NCBI RefSeq assembly: GCF_019175385.1
Contig: NC_083337.1
Location: 165,863,713 to 165,927,712, forward strand
DNA: 64,000 bases
Reading direction: 5' to 3'
Source of the DNA: Lycium barbarum
Taxonomy: Eukaryota; Streptophyta; Magnoliopsida; Solanales; Solanaceae
The notes under the pieces were generated by a model, which made no database searches, was not told where the DNA came from, and was given only the letters and a program-made list of their open reading frames with translations. Every line of letters begins with the position of its first letter. Positions within the stretch are counted from its first letter, which is position 1. Below are positions 46,535 through 57,000 of the stretch, piece by piece. Made by a program: the position numbers and the translations under genes.

Positions 46535-47063
46535 ATATTTTTGAAAATTATACATCAATCAAGGACAACAGGAAAAAAAAAATGCAATTCCATTGTTACA
46601 TCTGAAACGTCCAAGGAAAGGGAATACTTACTTTTCGAAAGCACCGTTTTTATACTTTTCAGCCTGATAGATTTTTTGAATGTAAACACATGATTTTTTA
46701 TTTTTTATTTTAAAAAAGACGAAGAAGAAACCTACATACACGAAGGTACATGTACACTCACTCCTTAAAAGGAATGGTTGTGACTTTTAATATTCAACTA
46801 ATGAACGTTGGTTTCGGGGGGTTTTTGTAAGGTTATAGTTGGTTTTGGGGGCTTTTTGTAAGGTTAGTTATTTTTTTAATAAGTAGGGTATTTAGGTTAT
46901 TTAAAAGGGTATATTCGTAATTTAACTTTTAAGTTAGAGAATTCATGCTTTTAATATAGTATAGACTATGCATATAGTATATGTATATTATCTATATATT
47001 TAAGTATAAATATACAAAACTTATATATTTGTCGGCTATATTGTAAACTAGATCACTCAAAGG
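46535..47063. other. Intergenic
   Basis: No gene. A short tandem repeat GGTTT(C/T)GGGGG(G/C)TTTTTGTAAG occurs twice at about 46810-46865. Confidence 0.4.
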
Positions 47064-47244
47064 CAAGGGCGGAGCCAGGTAGAGCCTAGGGGGTTCGTCC
47101 TTCGGCGGAAAATTACACTGTTTATACATGATTATTTTTTTTTTTTATGTATATATAGTAGATGTTGAACCCCCTTTGACTTCTGTATGTGCTTACTTCT
47201 TTATATTTTGAACCCCCTATCTGAAAATCATGGCTCCGCCACTT
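47064..47244. mobile_element. hAT MITE, GGCGGAGCCA family
   Basis: Ends CAAGGGCGGAGCCA and TGGCTCCGCCACTT. The flanks CTCAAAGG and CCCAAAGA form an 8-bp duplication with two changes. Same family as 12493-12722. Confidence 0.75.
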
Positions 47245-47341
47245 CCCAAAGATACTGGTTTGGGTTGTAATTTTCCCTTATTTATATGTATAATGTAAAA
47301 TATGTACTGGATGTGGTCAAACAAAGAAGTATAAAGGATAA

Positions 47342-48217
47342 GGGTGTGTTCGGTATGGAAAAAAAAATGTTTTTCAAGGAAATTATTTTCCTGCAAAATG
47401 TGTTCTTGGAAAATGAATGAATTTCTACTTATTTTCTCATGTTCGATTGGGCTGTGGAAAATAAGTGAATTTGTTACTTATTTTCTCATATTCGATTGGT
47501 TGGTAGAAAATATTTTTCGGAAAATACCAGCCATGCCCCACCAATCCCACCCTAACCCCACCACCCCAATACCACACCAACCCTCCCACCCACCCACCCC
47601 CTCCAAAATATTCTATTCCATATATTTTAATTATTTAACTTTTATAAAAAATTGGGAATTCTTTCTTTATCCACCCCACCACCACCCACCCTTACCAAAT
47701 TTAACCGCGCAAACTTTTCATTTTTATTAATTTTTTATAAAGGTAAAATTAAATATGAAGTACAAAATTCGGTTTTGGGGGGGGGGGGGGTTGTAGAAAA
47801 TTAAAAATGATTTTTTTTTGGAGGGGGTAGTGGTGTGTGTGGGGGGGGGGGGGCGGATGTCATGAAAAAAAATTAAAAACTTTTTTTAGGGGGGGGGGGT
47901 GAGTGTCCCACATGGGGAGGGGGAGGGTGGTGCAGAAAACCCAAAAAAAAAAAATTTAAAACTCTTTTTTTTTAGGGGTGGGTGCAGGTGGTGGAGGGGT
48001 GGTGTGTGAGGGAGTTGCGTGGGGTTTGGTGGTTGGGGGGGGGGGGTTGGGTGGTTGGTGAATTATCAATTGTGGACTTGTTTTCCCTACTTTGATTGGG
48101 GAGGTCATTTTTTTCATTTTTAAGAAAGTTGTTTTCCTAAAGAAAATATTTTTAAAATTTTTGACCAAACAAACATGAAAAAATTGTAAATATTTTTCTT
48201 TCATACCGAACACACCC
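47342..48217. mobile_element. Tourist-like (PIF/Harbinger) element, 876 bp, TSD TAA
   Basis: Perfect inverted ends GGGTGTGTTCGGTATG / CATACCGAACACACCC, flanked by TAA (47339-47341, 48218-48220). The left half is C-rich (CCACCCACCCACCCCC near 47586), the right half G-rich with runs of 9-14 G (47776-48050). It can fold into one long imperfect stem. It sits in the copy A intron 2; copy B has the empty site near 54598-54608. No transposase. Confidence 0.88.
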
Positions 48218-48630
48218 TAAGTGTTCAATTTTACTTAGCTCCTCCAGAAGAAATCTTAGTAATATTCATGATCTTATACTGCCACAGGGTTGATGCAAGA
48301 GAAAATGGGAATGACATTCGAGAATAAGCTCTAGCCACTCACTCATTATTTATTTATTACTGCTGAACTTAATATATTAGCTTAACCGTCAGTGTACTTG
48401 GCATGCGAGTTGATGGTTGAAGAAAGTATATTTCTCGATAAAATCAATTATCAATCTTTGGTTATCAAGAATTATGGAAATTATCATATGCTTTAACAAT
48501 ATTTGGACTATGTTATCAATCTTTAATACTCAAAAAGTATCACCCAAACACTCCTTTGATATCGGACCAAAACCAGTAACCTTACACCTTGGTCTCTATC
48601 TTATTATCACCATATGTTAACCTTTTGACT
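48218..48630 (+). repeat. Copy A counterpart of HAD intron 2 (3' portion)
   Basis: Matches 54610-55340, for example GATATCGGACCAAAACC and CATATGCTTTAACAATAT. Copy B has an extra stretch near 55120-55180 and a Stowaway MITE. Confidence 0.85.
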
Positions 48631-49189
48631 CAACCAGTGTTATCAAAAGCGGAAAGTGCAACAAAGCTTTAAGATCCGTTGGGGGCTTTAAGCGCCAAGC
48701 GCAAATAAAGTGTGTGCTTTAATGAAAAAAAGTGCAATGAAAAAAAAATGGAGGAAGGTTAATTCTTGCTGCAGCAATTATTCGTTCCTCACTTTAACTG
48801 ACTTTGTCCGAATTTGTATAACGCACTATCACCATTCAGAAAGTAAAATAAGTTATTTGTAAATTGTAACTATATAATTTTAAAAATTTCATATTAAAAT
48901 TCATGATTATAGTAACTTTATATAATTCCAAGTTCGTAACTTTTTTTCAAAGGAATTAGTTGTCGGAGTTTACACTGAAGTTTAGATGCGTTGATCAAGC
49001 TTTACTAGTCCCCCTTTTTTTTGGGGGGGGCGCAAACGAAGTAAAAACTAAAGCTTTTGTTTTAGCTTTACTAGTGTGAACTAAGCTGACCGAAATGTGA
49101 GTTGCAGGACAATGTCGCCTAACTTTGGTTGATGTGTAATTTTCTAGTAAAGAAACTTCCTTTGACTTTCTTTAGTCACTTTTGTACTA

Positions 49190-49417
49190 CTCCTTCTGTT
49201 GACTTTTATTTGTTCAATATTTTAAAAATAAATTTTTATTTATTATTTTTAGAATATTAAGAGAAAATATTTTTTTTTAAAATTTTACTCATAATATTTA
49301 TTACTCATTTTAAATTTAATTAAAATATATATCAATTAATATAAATACATTAATAAATTATGTATTTTATTTATTATTTTTTAAATAACGTGAAAAACTT
49401 AAACTGAACGGAGGGAG
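49190..49417. mobile_element. Stowaway MITE with precise empty site in copy A
   Basis: CTCCTTCTGTTGACTTTTAT ... ACTGAACGGAGGGAG with TA on each side. Copy A reads straight through (ATACTAAAACATTGG near 24380). Confidence 0.85.
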
Positions 49418-49499
49418 TAAAACATTGGTTCCAAGTCAAAATCAGGTGGGAAGGTGTGAGCCTTTAAAGTCCATCCGCCGTGGCAGCATAGCTCTTTGG

Positions 49500-50400
49500 T
49501 GATGTGTTAATATTGTTTTCAACTAATTTTTTTTCTTAAGATTTTGAACCTTCCACGACTCAATGAACCTTTTAAAATTTTGAACCTTCCACGACTCAAT
49601 GAACCTTTTAAACTCAATTCAACACTATGGTTTTCATCTCTATGAACCCCGTCTTGTCAGAGGCGAATTTATGTATGAAATTTAGATCATATGAACACAT
49701 GGTTACTCGACTAAACTCGATATATCATATATATAATTCTGAAAACATATCTAATATTAATTGAAAGAACACATGGTCAAACTAGGCCAAGTGGGGCACT
49801 GGTTAGGAGTTATGTTTATCTCCTCAAGGTCTTAGGATTGAACCCAAGCTCCCGCACACTTTTATATTTTTATTTTCTAAAGCAGCCTTTTAACTTTCCT
49901 TTTTATATTATTCTAAATCCTTTTTTTCCTATAACTCTAATTACCTAAAAGTAAAAAACGTGTTTCTTTTTTTTATATTACATCTAATGAATTTTTTTCC
50001 TCTTTATTTCTAATTACCCAAGCCCCAAAAGGCAAAAAAAAAAAACTCATAGGCGCTAAGCTGCAACGAATCAAAAGCAAAAGAATTCAAAATATACCAT
50101 AACTAATGATGAACCCATCCTCTTAAAATCCTGAAATCGCCTGAGCGTCTTGTCACGAACATAACATTTACTATTACTCAAAAGTGAACCTTTCAACTAT
50201 ATGAACCTTTTAAAATTTGAAAATGTATACATTACTTAAGGTGAAAGTAACACGTGGCAGCTTTGTTTCACACTTAGAATTGTACAGTAGTCAAGTGGAC
50301 CATTTCAGTGTCCACGTAAGCACTCCAAGAAGCCAGATATGCTATTTAGGCATCCACTCCAGAGCCTTGGGCGCCAAGTTACTGGAATTTGCAATGTGGT
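49500..50400. other. Upstream region of peptide gene 3; possible SINE remnant
   Basis: A 45-bp tandem repeat (TTTTGAACCTTCCACGACTC) at about 49540-49615. Near 49785-49870, CAAGTGGGGCACTGGTTAGG and GGATTGAACCCAAGC resemble weak pol III A- and B-box-like words of a tRNA-derived SINE; this is tentative. No gene. Confidence 0.35.
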
Positions 50401-50415
50401 CCTTTTTTGAACTGA

Positions 50416-50422
50416 TATAAAA
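50416..50422 (+). promoter_or_regulatory. TATA box of peptide gene 3
   Basis: TATAAAA (in GATATAAAAGG), 162 bases upstream of the ATG. The leader after it is pyrimidine-rich, similar in layout to paralogue 2. Confidence 0.55.
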
Positions 50423-50577
50423 GGTGCCCTCCCTTTATCCCAATCATCATCATACTCTTAAATTTTAACTGACTCATTCTTTCCCATTACCGGTACTCTC
50501 TAATCTCCAATTTCAAAAGCTCTGTTTTCTCTCTTCTTTCCTTTTCTTGAGAATTGATCACAACCAAAATCCTGTAA

Positions 50578-50796
50578 ATGGAAAAATCCATGACCAAGTC
50601 AGACCAGAAGCAGTGCTTTCCACAAAGAAGGGGACAAATCAAGATGAGGATTTTGAAGTCTATGGTGAAATCAGCTGTTGAATTAGCTTCCTTTGGGGGC
50701 AAATCAGGAAGGAGGAATGGAAATAGTGGGTCCTCGACACCATCAATAGCAACCCCAGGAGAAGGCTACGACTCCGGTGTTGATTCTGACGGGTGA
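50578..50796 (+). CDS. Small basic protein, PPRRGQIK family (paralogue 3)
   Basis: Single-exon gene of 72 codons, ATG at 50578. The N terminus MEKSMTKSDQKQ leads into CFPQRRGQIKMRILKSMVKS (core PQRRGQIK at residues 15-22, one Pro to Gln change). Then come AVELASFGGKSGRRNG and a Ser/Thr/Gly tail with SSTPSIATPGEGYDSGVDSDG-like composition. Paralogue 1 also ends in a STPS...Y(D/T)S phrase, which links the tails of 1 and 3. It lies in segmental copy B, about 3.2 kb upstream of the HAD gene. The matching place in copy A (24.5-27.1 kb) holds transposon sequence instead, so only one copy survives. No signal peptide. Function unknown. Confidence 0.78.
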   Translation: MEKSMTKSDQKQCFPQRRGQIKMRILKSMVKSAVELASFGGKSGRRNGNSGSSTPSIATPGEGYDSGVDSDG

Positions 50797-51429
50797 CTTT
50801 ACACGTACACGGCTGCTGATGATTAGTTCAATTATTGCAAACTGGGGGATTATCAGTTAATAATTCCCATTTGGATGTGGGAACATAATTTATGTTCCCC
50901 TGTTTTCTTCCCGAGCTTCAGCTTGCCTTGAAGATACCTTTTTTAAGTCTTTCGGATCAACAGTGGTTGTTTATTTACCTCGTCATGTGACTTAAATCCG
51001 AGCTACAGATTGGAGATGGAGGTGTCTTCTCTTGGTTACATCTGAATTTTAAAGACGAAGGCTATGATGTAATTCGATTTGTTTCAATTTCAATTTGTGT
51101 GTGTAATGGAAGTGAAAATGAGCCTGTTTTTGTATAATGGATAAACTTTTGATTATTTTAATTGATTTTCTCAAGTGTGATAGGGACTGTCTTCTATTTC
51201 TCCTCTGTTTTTGGTTTAGTTGGAGACAGGTAATTGAGGAGATGGAATATTTGCTTTTGTCAAGAATAATAATATAGGGCTTTTTATTCTTTTGGTGAAT
51301 GCCTTAGTAAATATTGTAATTTTATTCATTACTCTTTTTGGCACAATAGTTTTATGGTCTATTTGTCTCAAGTTATACGGCGCTCCTTTTATCTGGATTG
51401 TTATAGTTCGCGCATCATCACTAAAAATT

Positions 51430-52414
51430 CGGAAAAGGTCCAAAAATATCCCTGAATTATTGAAAAAGGTTCATAAATACCCTCCTTTCATATTTTGGTC
51501 TAAAAATACCCTTCCATCCACCTTTTAGGTCTAAAAATACCCTTAAGGTTTGTTTTTGGCTCAAATATACCCCTCAAACTAACAAGTTAAAATTAACTCT
51601 TTTAAAAAGCCAAATGACAATTTGTAATTGGTCAATAATAAAATTCCGTAATTTAAAAAAAAAATCCAAATTTTTTAAAAAATTGCCAATAATAAATTTC
51701 CAGTAATTTAAAATTCCAGATTTTAAAAAAAAATTGCCAATAATAAAATTCCGTAATTTACATATTTGTTTTAAAAAAATTGTGTGGAAACTTAAAAATT
51801 AAAAACTAAAAAATTTAAAAATATGAACGAAACTGTTTTTATTTTTTTTTGCATTTCGTGAATTAATCAACGAAATATGTTTTTTTTTTGCATTTCGTGA
51901 ATAAAAAAAACGAAATAGGAAATTATAATTATTTTTTGCATTTCGTGTATTAAAAAACGAAATAGGATAATTTTTTTTTCGTTCATATAAAAACGAAATT
52001 GGAAAATTGGATAAAATATATTTTCCAATTTTGTTTTTATATGAATAAAATTAATTTTTTTATCCTATTTCATTTTTCAATACACGAAATGCAAAAAAAA
52101 ATTATAATTTCCTATTTCATTTTTTTATTCACGAAATGCAAAAAAAAAATAAAAAAATTCGTTGATTAATTCACGAAATGCAAAAAAAAAAAAATCAGTT
52201 TTGTTCATATTTTTTAATTTTTAAATTAAATAATATATGTGTCCAATCACAAAATGCCATTTGGCTTTTTAAAAGAGTTAACTTTAACTTTGTTAGTTTG
52301 AGGGGTATATTTGAGCCAAAAATAAACCTTAAGGGTATTTTTAGACCAAAAGGTGGAAGGAGGATATTTATGAGCCTTTTTCAATAGTTCAGGGGTATTT
52401 TTGGACCTTTTCCG
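51430..52414. mobile_element. MULE-type foldback element, 985 bp, 9-bp TSD CTAAAAATT
   Basis: Ends CGGAAAAGGTCCAAAAATAT and its inverse GGACCTTTTCCG. CTAAAAATT flanks both sides (51421-51429, 52415-52423). The arms are about 230 bp, and the centre is palindromic too, with GCATTTCGTG(A/T)ATTAA words in both orientations. Nearly the whole element can form one stem. Copy A (near 27555) has no insertion. Confidence 0.9.
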
Positions 52415-52560
52415 CTAAAAATTTAATAAAATTCCAAAATTATTTTTTGTGATATGAAAGCTGATAAACTTTACTCGTTGTAATGGTATATAGTTACAAA
52501 ATTTCACCCACTTCACTATAACATTTACGTAACTATTTTAACGTGATAAAAATAGTATTA

Positions 52561-52872
52561 CCTCCGTCCCTATTTACCTGAGGGTGTTTTACTGGGCACA
52601 AAATTTAAGAAAAAAATGTTTTTTTTTTTTTAATTTTATGGTCTTAACAAGCCAAAACAAATTTTATGGCTAGAAATCATTCCATTAAGTTAAAATTGAA
52701 ATTTTAGAGTTAAATTATTATTAAATATAGAAAACAGACATAAATTTTCTTGTGGTTAGAAATTATTTCATTAAGAGAAAATGAGAATATTCGCGTTAAA
52801 TTGTTGTTAAATATATAAAAAAAAAATTGTACTGACTAAAAAAATGTCATATAAGTTAGAACAAAGGGGGGA
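52561..52872. mobile_element. Stowaway-like MITE (CCTCCGTCCC ... GGGGGGA)
   Basis: The left end CCTCCGTCCCTATTTACCTG and right end AGTTAGAACAAAGGGGGGA are imperfect inverse relatives. It is absent at the matching place of copy A. The boundary is approximate. Confidence 0.55.
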
Positions 52873-53037
52873 CTAATTTAGTGTCATGGATAAAGTAACT
52901 CATTAAAATTTTAGCAAGTTTTTTGTTTGCAAAAACTTTTGAGGCAAAAAAGAACTTCAAAGTGGTTTTTTTTTTTTTTTTCTAAAGCTAAACCAAGCAA
53001 AACTTAAAAGCTGAAAAGCTAATTATTTTGGACATTA

Positions 53038-53862
53038 TGAGGGTGTTTGGTTAAACTTATAAGCTGATCAAACCTGCTTATAAGTTACTTTTTAATTTAT
53101 TTATCCGTTTGGTAAAATTAAATGTGCTTATGAATCAAGTGTTTATACGCTAAAATAAGTTAAAATTTATAAGTTGGTCATATTATCATTTTTCAGCTTA
53201 TAAGCACTTCAGGTTTGATAAATTTTTTTGCAATTCTATCCTTAATATTATTTTGTAATTCCTCAAATATTCCTACTGAAATTAAAATCCTAACCCTATC
53301 CATAACTTCACTTCCTTACCTTTTTCATGACTTTTCTCAAAACTCAATAACAACGCCGACTATCGTCATGAAATAATCTAAAGTACTTCCGCATAAAACA
53401 CAATTGGCTATGGATGATAAAGATATCAATTATAAATCAATCTTCTATCATCCTTATTACTTTATAAAGTTCATTTGCATGTGTTAAGTAAGAAGAATCG
53501 TGATTTGCATATTGAATTTCTAATGTTTTTATCGTAACTCTACTTCATCTTGATGGAATATTCATAATTCCTCTTGGTGTCTATGAATTTCTCTATTTTT
53601 GATGTTCTCTATATAAATATTTCGTGTAGTATTTAAGTATGTTATTTAATGACTATTTTTGTCAATTATTAAATATTTTCGCTTATCATAAAATAATTTA
53701 TACTTATAAAAAAATAATTCTAATCAATAGTTATTTCGTATTTAGATTAATCTAAAATTTAAACTATTGTAAAATCACAACAGTTTAAGGGCATTTAAGT
53801 CATTTTAATATAAAAAGTTTCTTACACTTCAGTTTCTTATTACTTTATCCAAACACTGCATA
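53038..53862. mobile_element. MITE-like insertion with GTGTTTGG ends, absent from copy A
   Basis: The left end AGGGTGTTTGGTTAAACTTA and the inverse of the right end CTTTATCCAAACACTG are related. The body is rich in CTTATAAGC words. Copy A runs from AAAAGTTAATTTCCATTAT directly towards the AATAAAGCAGTCGGGTT block that follows it in copy B. Confidence 0.5.
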
Positions 53863-54028
53863 TAATTTGTTACATCATCTTTAACCCTTATGCTAATGCT
53901 TATGAATTATTTTAAATGAGCTAAAGCTACAACGGGCTCCATACCATACAAATTTTACAATGGAATAAAGCAGTCGGGTTGAAAAAGGCGAAAAGTGGGT
54001 ATAGGAGCATCTTCTCCAACACTGGAAT

Positions 54029-57000
54029 ATGAGAATTCTGCAAATCTTAACAAGAAAGCTCTCTTCAACTTTCTCATATCGTCAACTTCACTCCTCCTCC
54101 AATCCGTACTTAATTTCTCCCCTATCTCTTTAGTCATCTTTTATAGTTTTATGACAATTCATAATCTATTTGATAATGCAGAGCCTCATTCGGCATTGCG
54201 TTCGACATTGACGGCGTTTTGCTCCGCGGCAGCAATCCTATCGGCGCCTCTCCTCGAGCTCTCAAACGCCTTTATGACCATGCCGGTACATTTGCTTAAT
54301 TGTTTCTTCTTATTTTATTCTTCCAATTGAAATTTTATAGATATTCGTAATCGTATAAGGTTTGATTTGTTACAAGAGCAAATGAGAATTATACTTAGAA
54401 GATACAACTTAGGAATTCTAGTGGCCTGCATATTTTGCAAAGCTCGAGTTAACATTCTCTTTTTATGTATAATGTAAAATATTTACTGAATCACACCCTT
54501 TGGAGTGCGACCCTTTCCATACCGTGATAACGCAAGATGCTTTGTGCACCGCGCTGCCCTTTTTATGTACTTTATGTGGTAAAGCAAACAAGTATAAAGG
54601 AAAAATGTTCAACTTTTGTTATTTTACTTTTAGCTCCCTTAGAAGAAATCTTACTACTCCCTCCGGTTCAAAAAGAGTGTCCACTTACACATTTGCACAA
54701 TAACTAACTCTTAGGCAAAAATAGATAATTTGACTAAAATGCCCCTAATTAAATAGGTGTTGGGTTTTGGTCACTTAACACTTAATAAGGGCAAATATGA
54801 AAAAGTAAGATTAATTCTTTCTTGATTTGGTGAGTGGACACTCTTTTTGAACCAAAAAATAAAGGCTAAGTGGACACCCTTTTTGAACCGGAGGGAGTAA
54901 TATACATGAACTTATACAGCCTCAGGGTTGATGCAAGAGGGAATGAGAATGATATTCCAGAATAAGCTATAGGCGCTCACTCATATTTTTTGTTGTTACT
55001 CCTGAAATTAATATATAGCTTAACTATTGGTGTATTTGGCATGCCAGAAATGTTTGAAGAAGTATATTTCTTGATAAAATCATTTTTCAGTGCTTGGTTA
55101 TCAAGAATTGTGGAAAATTTCCACCAAAAGGGGGAAATTGATATGCACTGAAGTAATTTTTCTATACAAAATATCCGGTATCATATGCTTTAACAATATA
55201 TGGACAATGCTATCAATCTGTAACACTCAAAAACTATCACCCCAAACACACTCCTTTTTCTTTCTTGATATCGGACCAAAACCGGCTACCTTACACCTAG
55301 TTCTCTATCTTATGATCACCATATGTTAACTTTTTGATTCAACTAAACAGTGGAAAAAGATTCAGAAATTTATTACCCGATAAAACGTACTTTTCACAGA
55401 AAACATTTTCCATCATATAGGACGCACCCTATATTAATCTGTTGAATTCTCCACTTACTTTGAAAACATGGAAAATGATTACTTCATAGTGTTTTCTGTA
55501 GTCTTTGAAGGACTTCATTTTCTCATTCTGATTGAGTTCTTCTGATGAGAAGTTGTCCTCTCCTTTGTGATGTTGTAACGTTACCATCTAAATACTGCTG
55601 ACTCATACTTTTACAGGCTTGGAGCTATTTATTGGCACTTTCTGTTGGTAATCATGATTAGGGAGGTTAACTTTAGTAACTTTTGATTTGTGCAGGTATT
55701 TTGAAGGTTCCCTATGTATTCTTGACCAATGGTGAGTGGTTGATGTAACTGGTTATTGTGCTTTCGTTCTCTAGCTACTTAATTCTCTAGCTACTTAAAC
55801 TAACAGCTCCGTAAATGCAAGTATCTAAGTTAGACATCACAAGTTCCGGAATAGGACGGATCATGACATTTGAATAAATCCATATCAACACGTTAACTCG
55901 CTAAATTTACATCTTATACCATCTCTTTCGTGCCAGTAGGTGGTCTGCTCTGAGAACGTGCTGTACTGTCTTATTTGTTATTAGTGATTACTAAGTGTTG
56001 CTTGAGGTTGAACATTTCCTGAAGTAATATGAAAGCAGAAGAAGGTGTCAGAGGCATAGAACTGGGGTATATAAACATGTAGTGACCTGTATCATTAACT
56101 GGAGTTTCACTGACCTACTCCAAACTCTTATGCTTAACAGCAATATGTGGATGGTGAGTATCCTTGTTCAGTTGAGATAAGTTAGTTTGGTAGAAGGGAG
56201 TTTTTAGGTGGTTGAAGTTGTTGATAACAATATCCCTTAAATAATTGATGATTCATAGGATATTAATTCTCTCCCAGTAAAGATATTTTGCCACTTCTAT
56301 GAATGAATAAAACCCATTATCATCGGTTAGTATTTTGGTTCATAGTTCCATATGGATTCCATATGGAGATGGGTGCAAAAATCTCTTCGATCAAGACATT
56401 CAAAGTCGATCAGCTTCCGTGCTGGTTTCACATTTACATTCCTTTTGTCTTGAGTTTCCACTTTTTATACCTAACAAAATTGAGTGTAATCAAAAGGACA
56501 CTCAATTATTTAAGGGATATTGTTATCAACAACTTCAACCACCTAAAAATTCCCTTCTACCAAACTAACTTATCTCAACTCAACAAGGATACTCACCATC
56601 CACATATTGCTGTTAAGCATAAGAGTTTGGAGTAGGTCAGTGAAACTCCGGTTAATGATACAGGCCACTACATGTTTATATACCCCAGTTCTATGCCTCT
56701 GACGTAGAAGGGAATTTTTAGGTGGTTGAAGTTGTTGATAACGATATCCCTTAAATAATTGATGATTCATAGGATATTAGTTCTCTCCCAGTAAAGATAT
56801 TAGTATTTTGGTTCATAGTTCCATATGGAGATGGGTGCAAGGTTTACTTCAGAAAAATCTCTTCGATCAAGACATTCAAAGTCGATCAGCTTCCGTGCTG
56901 GTTTCACATTTACATTCCTTTTGTCTTGAGTTTCCACTTTTTATACCTAACAAAATTGAGTGTAATCAAAATGACATGCGCTTCTTATGTGTTCTATGCA

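Larger units (their letters stand above)
24070..48630. repeat. Segmental duplication copy A of the HAD-gene locus (heavily interrupted)
   Basis: Blocks of this region match 48790-55340 in the same order: 24070-24470 ~ 48790-49490; 27160-28420 ~ 51060-54310; 35012-35190 ~ 54330-54475; 47260-47340 plus 48218-48630 ~ 54450-55340. Between the blocks lie independent insertions (PMD-like remnant plus LTR-like sequence, MULE 2, CACTA, copia, MITEs). Copy A therefore began as a tandem copy of about 6-7 kb and was expanded by transposons. The part equivalent to peptide gene 3 is missing in copy A. Confidence 0.85.
48790..55340. repeat. Segmental duplication copy B of the HAD-gene locus
   Basis: Partner of copy A (24070-48630). 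It contains peptide gene 3 and HAD exons 1-2 plus the start of intron 2. The rest of the HAD gene (55340-60581) lies outside the duplicated part, so only copy B runs into a full gene. Confidence 0.85.

Noticed and set aside
47344..47730. 128-codon frame
   Set aside because: It sits in the Tourist-like element; the C-rich arm gives the Pro/His-rich composition.
49785..49870. A tRNA gene
   Set aside because: The A- and B-box-like words are too weak and no cloverleaf could be drawn. At best a SINE remnant.
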